This document shows, piece after piece, positions 52,568-60,848 of a DNA stretch of 64,000 nucleotides. Numbering within the stretch: the first letter of the stretch is position 1; every line of letters begins with the position of its first letter. The notes beneath the pieces are model-generated. The model made no database searches. It saw nothing but the letters and a program-made list of their open reading frames with translations, and had not been told where the DNA came from. Made by a program: the position numbers and the translations under genes. This DNA is from Mucilaginibacter daejeonensis (GTDB lineage: Bacteria; Bacteroidota; Bacteroidia; Sphingobacteriales; Sphingobacteriaceae), in the NCBI RefSeq assembly GCF_020783335.1, contig NZ_CP086068.1:3720001-3784000 (forward strand). Direction: 5' to 3'.

Positions 52568-52575
52568 CAAACTTA
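52568..52575 (-). promoter_or_regulatory. Candidate -7 element for rhaM
   Basis: Minus-strand TAAGTTTG, an exact TAnnTTTG match, 33 bases before the ATG at 52534. Confidence 0.42.
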
Positions 52576-52650
52576 CGACCGCCCACCGCCTGCGATATGG
52601 CTGATATCAGACCTGTTTTTTAACAAATCCGATAAGCTTTAGCGCAATGA

Positions 52651-52670
52651 CTTAAACGTTTACGTAAAAA
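52651..52670. promoter_or_regulatory. LacI-type operator candidate, site 2
   Basis: Contains TTAAACGTTTAC with a central CG palindrome and the overlapping palindrome TTTACGTAAA (52659-52668). It shares 18 of 20 bases with the site at 63451-63470. It lies between divergent rhaM and the NagX-like gene. Confidence 0.6.
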
Positions 52671-52830
52671 GCTACCAGGGCTGATTGCATTGTATCAGAT
52701 ATTATTTGAACTTAGCAGCAAAATGCACCTGAACCCACCGGTCGGGTGACCTTTATATGAACCGCCATCCGGCCATTCATGCCGTAAGGACCAACTTATT
52801 TCAGCTTATTTGCAGCGCCGATATGGTGAT

Positions 52831-54048
52831 ATGACGTACGATAAAACGCCTCCTTTAAAACGACCTGAACGGCTACGTTCGCTTGATGCGATACGGGGTT
52901 TCGATATGTTCTGGATCATTAGCGGTGAAGAGATCTTTCATGGGTTGGCCGATGTAGTTCAGCAGCGATATCACCTGTACCGCAACCCTACCAACTGGCA
53001 GCTCAGCCTTACCGATCAGGTGCCCTTTTTTCAGCGCCTCATGGTACACCTCAGCAACCAGTTGCACCACAGCGTTTGGAACGGCTTTACTTTTTATGAT
53101 CTTATTTTCCCGCTGTTCATTTTCATAGCCGGCATTGCCATGCCGTTCGCCTACGCCCGCCGCCCCGAAGCCTCAGGTGCGCTCACCCCGCTCGATAAAC
53201 GCCGCATCTATACCCGGTTATTGAAGCGAACCTTACTGCTCATCATATTAGGTACGGTGGTGAATGGCGCCTTGCAGTTCAATGGTTACGAGAACACCCG
53301 TTTTGCCAGCGTACTGGGGCGTATCGGGCTATCATGTTTTTTTGCGGCCATCATTCATTTGAACTTTGGTACTAAGGGCAAGATCGGCTGGCTGGCTGGC
53401 CTGTTGTTGGGCTATTGGGCACTCATGACCCTGGTGCCTGTTCCGGGCCATGGCAGTGGTGTACTTACGCCTGAAGGTAATCTGGCCAGCTACATCGACC
53501 AGCATTATTTGCCGGGTAAACTACATCGTAAGATCTTCGACCCTGAAGGTTTGCTGGGTATCATCCCGGCAACGGCTTCGGCCTTGTTGGGTGTTTTAAC
53601 AGGCGTGTTCCTGTCCATGCAAAGGCCTGACCTTACCGGTAAAAAGAAGTTACTGACCCTGATCGCTGCCGGAGCCGGGTTACTTGTAGCTGGCTTGCTA
53701 TGGGGCCAGTTGTTCCCGATCAACAAAACCTTGTGGACCAGCTCGTTCGTACTTTACGCCGGCGGCTGGAGCATATTGCTATTTGCGCTGTTCTATGGCA
53801 TTATCGATGTGGCGGGCTTCAGCAAATGGAGCCAGCCCTTTGCCTGGATCGGTATGAACTCGATCCTGATCTACCTCATGGCACATGGCATGGTGGATCT
53901 GCTGGCCTCGTCAAAGTTCTTTTTAGGCGGCATGATCAAGGATCTTGACCCGATCTGGCACCGTCCCATCTTATGGACCGGCGTACTCCTTATACAACTA
54001 TGGTTGCTGCGAATACTTTATGAGCGTAAGATATTCCTGAAGTTGTGA
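52831..54048 (+). CDS. NagX-like / DUF5009 membrane acyltransferase (HGSNAT family)
   Basis: Protein of 405 residues from the ATG at 52831, with about ten membrane segments. It begins with the family motif RLRSLDAIRGFDMFWIISGE, continues with FTFYDLIFPLFIFIAGIAMP and ends with WIGMNSILIYLMAHGMVDLL. The family is homologous to human heparan-alpha-glucosaminide N-acetyltransferase, which acetylates terminal glucosamine across the membrane using cytoplasmic acetyl-CoA. The donor and acceptor in bacteria are unproven. The next gene, 44 bases downstream, is a GH89 alpha-N-acetylglucosaminidase, which would use the product of exactly such a reaction. A LacI-type site lies about 160 bases upstream. 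Confidence 0.88.
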   Translation: MTYDKTPPLKRPERLRSLDAIRGFDMFWIISGEEIFHGLADVVQQRYHLYRNPTNWQLSLTDQVPFFQRLMVHLSNQLHHSVWNGFTFYDLIFPLFIFIAGIAMPFAYARRPEASGALTPLDKRRIYTRLLKRTLLLIILGTVVNGALQFNGYENTRFASVLGRIGLSCFFAAIIHLNFGTKGKIGWLAGLLLGYWALMTLVPVPGHGSGVLTPEGNLASYIDQHYLPGKLHRKIFDPEGLLGIIPATASALLGVLTGVFLSMQRPDLTGKKKLLTLIAAGAGLLVAGLLWGQLFPINKTLWTSSFVLYAGGWSILLFALFYGIIDVAGFSKWSQPFAWIGMNSILIYLMAHGMVDLLASSKFFLGGMIKDLDPIWHRPILWTGVLLIQLWLLRILYERKIFLKL

Positions 54049-54092
54049 TATTACCCTTTTCCCTGACACACTTGACCTACGTTATTGATAAT

Positions 54093-56297
54093 ATGAACTT
54101 GAATTTTAAAAAGTTATTCTCTGCCTTTGTTGCCTCGCTCACCATGGGTGCAGCCTTTAGCCAAACGGTGGAAAAAGAAGGCATGGCGCTGGTCCAGCGC
54201 CTGGTACCGGCCCACGCTAAAGATTTTGTGATCAAAAAGATAGACAAGGGCGATAAGGACCACTTCGAGATACAGAGTGTGAACAATAAGATCGTGCTGA
54301 GCGGCAATAATGGCGTATCGGTGGCATCGGCCTTGTACCACTACCTTACTGAATATGCTCATTGCCAGGTGACCTGGAACGGTACGCAACTGAACCTGCC
54401 CAAGACACTGCCTAAGGTACCTACCAAGGTCAGGAAAGATACTCCGTACGAACTGCGCTACTATTTGAACTATTGCACCTTCAACTACAGCATGAGCTGG
54501 TGGGATTGGTCGCGCTGGGAAAAAGAGATCGACTGGATGGCCCTGCACGGCATCAACATGCCACTGGCCATCACCGGCGAGGAATATACGTGGTACCTGG
54601 TGTACAAGGAACTTGGCTTCACCGACAACGACCTGAAGGACTTTTTTACCGGCCCCGCCTATTTTTCATGGTTCTGGATGGGTAATATGGACGGCTGGGG
54701 TGGCCCGCTGCCTATGAACTGGATGCGCACACACTTTGACCTGCAAAAGAAGATCCTGCAACGCGAGCGTGCTTTAGGTATGCGCCCGGTGCTACCTGCC
54801 TTTACCGGCCACGTTCCAGCATCATTCAAGAACCGTTTTCCACAGGCCAAATTGAAGACCACTAACTGGAAGAACGGCTTTGCCGACACTTACATACTGG
54901 ATGCAGAAGACCCGATGTTCGCCCGCATAGGCAAGCTGTTCCTGCAAAAGCAAACGCAATTGCTAGGCACTGATCACCTTTACTCGGCCGATACCTTTAA
55001 CGAGAATGAGCCTCCTTTTGACGAGCCTGAAAAGCTTAGCAAATTAAGCGCAAAAGTTTACGATGGTATGCGTCAGGCCGACCCGTCGGCAGTATGGGTG
55101 ATGCAGGGCTGGTTATTTTATAGCGACCGCAAATTCTGGCGCGCCCCACAGACCGAGGCCTTATTAAAAGCGGTGCCTGATGATAAGATGATCATTCTCG
55201 ATCTGGCCACTGAGATAGAGCCGGTTTGGAAACGCACCAGCGCATTTTACGGCAAGCCGTGGATATGGTCGATGCTGAACAACTTTGGTGGCAACACCAA
55301 CCTTTTTGGCCGTTTGGAAAGCGCCGCCAGCGGCCCTGCGCTGGCACTTAAAGACCCGAACAGCAAACGCCTCACCGGCATCGGCCTTACTATGGAAGGT
55401 ATAGAGCAGAATCCGGTATTATATGAGTTGTTCACCGACAACACATGGACCGACAAACTGATCGACACTGACCAATGGATGAACCGCTACATCCGTAACC
55501 GTTACGGCGCTACCGAGCCTTTAACGCTTTCGGCATGGAATACCTTACGCAATACCGTTTACACCGTACCTAAGGATAAGTACATTCGTGATGGTGCCGA
55601 GTCTATCATTCAGGCCCGCCCTACTTTAGACAGTGCCTCGCGCTGGGCAAGCACCAAGTTGAACTATGAGCCTAAAAAACTGTTACCGGCCTGGAAGGCG
55701 TTGGTAGAGGCAGCTCCAAAATATACCAACAGCGACGGCTTTAAGTATGACCTGGTAGATGTGACCCGCCAGGTGCTGGCCAACCACGCGTTGACCGTTC
55801 AACAAGCCATGGTATCGGCTTATCGCCGTAAGGATGTGGCCGAGTTTAATAAGCAGTCGGCTAAGTTCATTCAATTGATCGATGATCTTGACCGTTTACT
55901 GGCCACCCGTACCGATTTCCTCTTGGGTAAATGGGTAAGCGAGGCGCGTGCCTGCGGCATCACCGAGCCTGAAAAGGCTTTGTACGAGCGTAACGCAAAA
56001 GACCTGATCACTCTTTGGGGCGATAAGGACTGCCCGTTGAACGAATACGCCTGCCGCCAATGGAGCGGCCTGCTAACCGACTTTTACAAACCACGCTGGA
56101 AGAAGTTCATCACCCACCTATCAGCCGACCTGCGCGGCGAGAAGGCTCTGGATATGGCCGCCTTCACCAAAGAGATCAAGGACTGGGAATGGAATTGGGT
56201 GACCGCCCGCAAGGACTACCCTACCAAAACCACCGGCAGCAGCGTAGCCGTAGCACAACAGCTATATTCAAGCTACTGGAAAACACTTAACGAATAG
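54093..56297 (+). CDS. Glycoside hydrolase family 89, alpha-N-acetylglucosaminidase, secreted
   Basis: Protein of 734 residues from the ATG at 54093, with a signal peptide (LFSAFVASLTMGAAFSQ). The NAGLU three-domain layout is visible: an N-terminal domain (LVQRLVPAHAKDFVIKKI), the catalytic TIM barrel (YYLNYCTFNYSMSWWDWSRW, EKEIDWMALHGINMPLAITG, WFWMGNMDGWGGPLPMNW) with the catalytic glutamates in TFNENEPPF and IGLTMEGIEQNPVLYEL, and a helical C-terminal domain. It removes terminal alpha-linked GlcNAc, as in heparan sulfate, mucin or related glycans. It forms a pair with the NagX-like gene and is followed by a terminator. Confidence 0.95.
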   Translation: MNLNFKKLFSAFVASLTMGAAFSQTVEKEGMALVQRLVPAHAKDFVIKKIDKGDKDHFEIQSVNNKIVLSGNNGVSVASALYHYLTEYAHCQVTWNGTQLNLPKTLPKVPTKVRKDTPYELRYYLNYCTFNYSMSWWDWSRWEKEIDWMALHGINMPLAITGEEYTWYLVYKELGFTDNDLKDFFTGPAYFSWFWMGNMDGWGGPLPMNWMRTHFDLQKKILQRERALGMRPVLPAFTGHVPASFKNRFPQAKLKTTNWKNGFADTYILDAEDPMFARIGKLFLQKQTQLLGTDHLYSADTFNENEPPFDEPEKLSKLSAKVYDGMRQADPSAVWVMQGWLFYSDRKFWRAPQTEALLKAVPDDKMIILDLATEIEPVWKRTSAFYGKPWIWSMLNNFGGNTNLFGRLESAASGPALALKDPNSKRLTGIGLTMEGIEQNPVLYELFTDNTWTDKLIDTDQWMNRYIRNRYGATEPLTLSAWNTLRNTVYTVPKDKYIRDGAESIIQARPTLDSASRWASTKLNYEPKKLLPAWKALVEAAPKYTNSDGFKYDLVDVTRQVLANHALTVQQAMVSAYRRKDVAEFNKQSAKFIQLIDDLDRLLATRTDFLLGKWVSEARACGITEPEKALYERNAKDLITLWGDKDCPLNEYACRQWSGLLTDFYKPRWKKFITHLSADLRGEKALDMAAFTKEIKDWEWNWVTARKDYPTKTTGSSVAVAQQLYSSYWKTLNE

Positions 56298-56648
56298 CTC
56301 CCTGGATATTTGCCTCACTACATAAAGGGCCGCCGCTACAAAAGTATCGGCGGCCCTTTTTCATTGAGCATCAAAACCTCAATTGAAAAGCCAGCTCGTC
56401 AGCTCGGGTTGGCATTGCGTACACCAGAGCGTACCGTTCAACAGGTCTCTTTATTTATCGTGATATAATATTAGCCGTCGCCCTAAGCATTTTGACCCGG
56501 GGCCACGCCGTCGGTCCAAATGCGGGGGCCTGACCCATGATCCCTAAAACCACTGGATCCTCAGATCAAGACCATGCCAATGATCGCCCGTGATCTGTAA
56601 ATATCCGACCTCCCTTAGATCATGCTGACAGCTGACAAAAGCTCTCGC
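56298..56648. other. Gene-free stretch between convergent GH89 and symporter genes
   Basis: About 350 bases. It holds a terminator (56324-56359) and a 20-base sequence at 56591-56610 that recurs, 18 of 20 identical, at 58410-58429 on the other side of the symporter gene. No gene was seen. Confidence 0.5.
56324..56359 (+). terminator. Rho-independent terminator of the GH89 gene
   Basis: Arms AAAGGGCCGCCG (56324-56335) and CGGCGGCCCTTT (56348-56359) are perfectly complementary with a 12-base loop and a T-tail on the plus strand. Confidence 0.9.
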
Positions 56649-58280
56649 CTACCAGAAAACGGTGTACAAAGCGGCCAGGATACCGATGATGATCACCGCT
56701 CCTACCTGGAAGCTCCGGTGAACCTTGAACATGGAAGTATCTACCACGATCTTTTCCTCAGTTGCTGAAGGATCTGAAGAGGTACTGATCAAGCTCATGA
56801 CCACCATTACCGCCACGATCACCACAAAGTCGATCGCCATACGGTCCAGGAACGGGAATACCGGGAAGCTACCGTTTGTCCACTTAGGCAAGAATTTAAG
56901 CACGGTGGATAGCGGGATAGTGATCAATGCACCGGCCATAGCCGCAGCAGAGGTGGTACGTTTCCAGAAAAAGCCTAATAAAAAGATGGCCAGTACGCCT
57001 GGCGACACAAAGCCTACATACTCTTGTATGAATTGGTAAGCCTGGTCCAGTGAGCGCAGCGAAGGCGCTACAATGGCGCCGATAGCCAGTGATACTACCA
57101 CGGCCAGCCTACCTACCCTCACCAGTTTGCGTTCACTGGCATTTTTATCGATGAATTTTCTATAGATATCTAAAGAGAAGATGGTGCAGATGCTATTGGC
57201 CTTACCCGCCAGCGAGGCCACAATGGCCGCTGTAAGCGCAGCGAACGCAACACCTTTTAAGCCGGTAGGCAACAGGTTGATCAGTGTTGGATAAGCATTG
57301 TCAGACCTCAGCGCGCCGCCGGCATGCATTTCATTAATGAACAAGCCTTTATGGTAAAGTACATACATAATGATGCCCGGAAGCACCGCGATAAGCGGCA
57401 CCATCAATTTCAGGAATGCGGCGAACAAGATACCCTTACGGGCGGTAGGCAGATCGGCACCTAAGGCACGCTGTACGATGTACTGGTTACAGCCCCAGTA
57501 AGCCAGGTTATTGACCAGCATACCGCCAATGATCACCGATGTGCCCGGAAGTTCCTGGTAGTACTTGTCTTTAGGGCCAAATATCATGTGGAAATGATCA
57601 GGAGCTTCTTTCACCAAGGTTTTAAGGGCCGAAAAGATTCCCGGCGTGCCGTAAGTTTGGCTGAGGAGTTGCAAAGCTAAGTAAGTGGTCACCAGGCCGC
57701 CAATGATCAGCACCACCACCTGTATCACATCGGTATAACCGATCACCTTCATGCCGCCAAGCGTAACGAACATGGAGAACAGGCACAAACCCGCCACGCA
57801 CCAGCCAAAGCTGAGCGGCGATATGGATGAGATAGCCAGCGCACCCAGGTAAATGATCGAGGTGAGGTTAACGAACACATACACCAGCAGCCAGAACACG
57901 GCCATCACCGTACTCACCTGGTCATTATACCTCATGGACAGGAACTGTGGCATGGTGAAGATGCGGTTCTTGAGATATACGGGTATGATATACACCGCTA
58001 CGATGATCAGCGTGGCGGCCGACATCCACTCGTACGAGGAGATAGCCAATCCCATGGCGAACCCGGATCCTGACATACCGATAAAATGTTCGGCCGATAT
58101 GTTGGAGGCGATCAGTGAAGCGCCTATGGCCCACCAGGTAAGTGAACCTTCGGCCAAAAAGTATTCCTTGGCATCCAGTTCTTTAGTTTTCCTTTTATGA
58201 TAGATGTAATAACCGTATCCTGCAACGATCAGGAAATAGACCACAAAAACGGCGTAATCCGTAGCTTGTAAATGATTCAT
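56649..58280 (-). CDS. Sodium/sugar symporter (SSS family)
   Basis: Protein of 543 residues with about 14 membrane segments. The solute:sodium symporter features are present: YFLAEGSLTWWAIGASLIAS then NISAEHFIGMSGSGFAMGLA (the conserved TM2-3 region), LVNNLAYWGCNQYIVQRALG, and AALTAAIVASLAGKANSICT with FSLDIYRKF, the sodium-site helix. It resembles the bacterial SglT-like sugar branch. It would import a monosaccharide released by the surrounding hydrolases; the identity of the sugar is unknown. It is divergent from the GH92-GH28 pair and has a promoter octamer upstream. Confidence 0.93.
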   Translation of the reverse strand: MNHLQATDYAVFVVYFLIVAGYGYYIYHKRKTKELDAKEYFLAEGSLTWWAIGASLIASNISAEHFIGMSGSGFAMGLAISSYEWMSAATLIIVAVYIIPVYLKNRIFTMPQFLSMRYNDQVSTVMAVFWLLVYVFVNLTSIIYLGALAISSISPLSFGWCVAGLCLFSMFVTLGGMKVIGYTDVIQVVVLIIGGLVTTYLALQLLSQTYGTPGIFSALKTLVKEAPDHFHMIFGPKDKYYQELPGTSVIIGGMLVNNLAYWGCNQYIVQRALGADLPTARKGILFAAFLKLMVPLIAVLPGIIMYVLYHKGLFINEMHAGGALRSDNAYPTLINLLPTGLKGVAFAALTAAIVASLAGKANSICTIFSLDIYRKFIDKNASERKLVRVGRLAVVVSLAIGAIVAPSLRSLDQAYQFIQEYVGFVSPGVLAIFLLGFFWKRTTSAAAMAGALITIPLSTVLKFLPKWTNGSFPVFPFLDRMAIDFVVIVAVMVVMSLISTSSDPSATEEKIVVDTSMFKVHRSFQVGAVIIIGILAALYTVFW

Positions 58281-58363
58281 TAAAAAACTCTATATAAATA
58301 CGATGATCAAGATCAGGCCAACAGGTGATGTGACCATAGGAGAAGATCTTTCAAATTGGTTCT

Positions 58364-58371
58364 CAAACTTA
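58364..58371 (-). promoter_or_regulatory. Candidate -7 element for the symporter
   Basis: Minus-strand TAAGTTTG, an exact TAnnTTTG match, about 83 bases before the ATG at 58280. Confidence 0.42.
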
Positions 58372-58452
58372 TGCTTACTTTTTACCATCGTGTTGACCAT
58401 AACGGACCTTGATCTGTAATTTTCCGACCATGGCCTTTATCGCACTGATCAA

Positions 58453-58472
58453 CTTAAACGATTTCGCAATTT
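58453..58472. promoter_or_regulatory. LacI-type operator candidate, site 3 (degenerate)
   Basis: Contains TTAAACGATTTC. Its core AAACGATT is the exact reverse complement of the core AATCGTTT in the site at 63451. It lies between the divergent symporter and GH92 genes, just upstream of a near-consensus -7 (TTCATTTG, 58484-58491). Confidence 0.45.
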
Positions 58473-58551
58473 ATGTCAATTCTTTCATTTGCACATGCAC
58501 TGATCTTGATAACTTAGCCATCTATACACTAACCGAACCAATTACCGCCCC

Positions 58552-60840
58552 TTGAAAAAGACCTACGCGTTCATGACCATGCTCATGATCTGGTTACCTC
58601 GTGCTGATTCTATGGCCCAGGACCTGGTCAGTTATGTGCAACCTTTGTGCGGAACGGCGCCTTCCACCACACGGTCGGCCACCCGCCACGGCAGCGGCAC
58701 CGAGCTCAACGCCAATACCATACCCGCTGTAACGGTACCCTTTGGCATGACCCAATGGACACCCGAGACCCAGCGTTCAGAAAATAAATGTGTACCGCCC
58801 TATCGTTATAACGATACAAGGCTTACCGGCTTCAGGGCAAGCCATTGGCTAAGCGGATCCTGCACACAAGACTATGGCAGCTTCACCATCATCCCTGCTG
58901 GTGCGCACTTAGAACTGCGCCCCGAGAAGCTGACCACCACGTTCAAACACCAAGACGAAAAAAGCGCTCCACATTACTATAAGGTTCAACTGCCAGAGCG
59001 CAACCTGACCGCCGAACTGACCGCCACCAAAAGGGCGGGTATGTTACGGTTCACCGCTACCAAAACCGATAGCCTTTACCTGCTCATTAAACCGAACAGC
59101 GATCGCGGCGAAGGCTATGTGAAGATAGATAAACAAAAGGGCCTTATTTGGGGCTATAACCCGGCCCATCGCATTTACCAGGGATGGGGCGAAAGCGCCG
59201 GCTTCAGCGGCTATTTTGTGATCCAATTACCAAAGGCCATCACCAAAGGCGGCGTGTTCCGTAATAGAGCCGTTGTTACTGCCGATAGTGTAAAGAACGG
59301 CGAGGATGTTGGCGCTTACATCAGCGTGGCCTTAAAGGCCGGCGAAAAGCTGACCCTACGTACCGGCACTTCTTTCACCAGTCTGGAAGGGGCGTTCAAG
59401 AACCTAACTGCCGAGATCAAGGACTGGGACCTTGATGCATTAGTGAAACGGAATAAAAGCATTTGGGAAACCGCCCTTGGCCAGATCAAGGTAGATGGTG
59501 GCTCGGAACAAAAGAAGCGGATATTTTATACTGCCTTTTACCACACCATGCAGCACCCTCGCTGCTTTAATGACATCGATGGTAAATACCCACGCTTTGC
59601 CGGCAATTATGTGACCGAGAAGCTGAGCAAGGGCAACTACTATGATGACCTTTCCATGTGGGACATCTATCGTGCACAGTTGCCCTTATTCGAGATACTT
59701 GACCCTGCCCTTATCAATGATGTGGTAAGGTCGGTGGTATTAAAAGGTCAGCAAGGTGGCTGGCTGCCTATATTTCCTTGCTGGAACAGCTATACAGCGG
59801 CCATGATCGGTGACCACGTGACAGCTTTCATCGCGTCGGCCTACGTACGGGGCATACGTGATTATGATGTGCAGGAAGCCTATCGCCTCATGCGTCAGAA
59901 CGCGTTCGATATCCCCGACGAGGCTACTTACAAAGCCGGCAAAGGTCGCCGTGCCATGGCCTCCTACCTCAAGTACGGATACGTGCCGCTCGAAGACCCT
60001 GTAGCGGACGCCTTTCACAAGAACGAGCAGGTGAGCCGCACCCTTGAGTACGCCTTCGACGATCATGCACTGGCCGTAGTGGCCGCCGGGCTGGGAAAGA
60101 CCGCCGATCAAAAAATATTGACCGAACGCAGCCGGAACTACCTGAAAGTGATCGACCCGAGCACCGGGCTGGCCCGTGGCCGTTACGCTAACGGCACCTG
60201 GATCACGCCTTACCATCCTCAACAAAAGGAGAGCTATATCACTGAAGGAACGCCTCAGCAATACACCTTTTATGTACCCCATGATGTGAAAGGCCTGGCC
60301 AAGGCCATGGGCGGTGATCAGGCGTTGGAGCGCCATTTGGATACGCTGTTCAACGCCGGCGAATACTGGCATGGCAATGAGCCCGGCCAACAGATACCGT
60401 TCCTGTACAACTACACTAACTCCCCATGGAAGACCCAGCTCAGGGTGGATCAGATCATGCAGGATGAATATACCGACGGTCCTGGCGGCCTGAGCGGCAA
60501 CGATGATGCCGGGCAGGTTTCAGCTTGGTATGTGTTCGCCGCTATGGGTATGTATCCGGTTAACCCTGCATCTGACGAATATCTGTTGACCTCACCTGCG
60601 TTCCGCACCTGCACCATTAGTTTGCCTGGCCAAAAGAACTTCGTGGTCACCTGTCATCGTCAGCAAAAAGGCGCACTCTACATCGACCACATCGTCCATA
60701 ACGGCCGCCTGTATTCCAAAGGCTTTATCACTCACCAAATGATCCGTAATGGCGGCACGCTTGACGTTTACTTGAGCAATACCCCTAACCGTGAATGGGC
60801 ATCGGCATCTCCAAACAGGCCCGGTTCGCTCACCAAATAA
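58552..60840 (+). CDS. Glycoside hydrolase family 92, alpha-mannosidase, secreted
   Basis: Protein of 762 residues. The start appears to be TTG at 58552 because it opens a normal signal peptide (MKKTYAFMTMLMIWLPRADS, ending SMAQ); the first ATG, at 58573, would shorten it to a less typical form. GH92 motifs are clear: FVQPLCGT-like N-terminus, VTVPFGMTQWTPET, NYYDDLSMWDIYRAQLPLFE, GGWLPIFPCWNSYTAAMIGD, the catalytic Glu in YWHGNEPGQQIPFLYNY and GGLSGNDDAGQVSAWYVFAA. GH92 enzymes are calcium-dependent inverting exo-alpha-mannosidases acting on N-glycans or yeast mannan. It is followed after 8 bases by a GH28 gene, an unusual pairing. Confidence 0.93.
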   Translation: MKKTYAFMTMLMIWLPRADSMAQDLVSYVQPLCGTAPSTTRSATRHGSGTELNANTIPAVTVPFGMTQWTPETQRSENKCVPPYRYNDTRLTGFRASHWLSGSCTQDYGSFTIIPAGAHLELRPEKLTTTFKHQDEKSAPHYYKVQLPERNLTAELTATKRAGMLRFTATKTDSLYLLIKPNSDRGEGYVKIDKQKGLIWGYNPAHRIYQGWGESAGFSGYFVIQLPKAITKGGVFRNRAVVTADSVKNGEDVGAYISVALKAGEKLTLRTGTSFTSLEGAFKNLTAEIKDWDLDALVKRNKSIWETALGQIKVDGGSEQKKRIFYTAFYHTMQHPRCFNDIDGKYPRFAGNYVTEKLSKGNYYDDLSMWDIYRAQLPLFEILDPALINDVVRSVVLKGQQGGWLPIFPCWNSYTAAMIGDHVTAFIASAYVRGIRDYDVQEAYRLMRQNAFDIPDEATYKAGKGRRAMASYLKYGYVPLEDPVADAFHKNEQVSRTLEYAFDDHALAVVAAGLGKTADQKILTERSRNYLKVIDPSTGLARGRYANGTWITPYHPQQKESYITEGTPQQYTFYVPHDVKGLAKAMGGDQALERHLDTLFNAGEYWHGNEPGQQIPFLYNYTNSPWKTQLRVDQIMQDEYTDGPGGLSGNDDAGQVSAWYVFAAMGMYPVNPASDEYLLTSPAFRTCTISLPGQKNFVVTCHRQQKGALYIDHIVHNGRLYSKGFITHQMIRNGGTLDVYLSNTPNREWASASPNRPGSLTK

Positions 60841-60848
60841 CTGAACAC

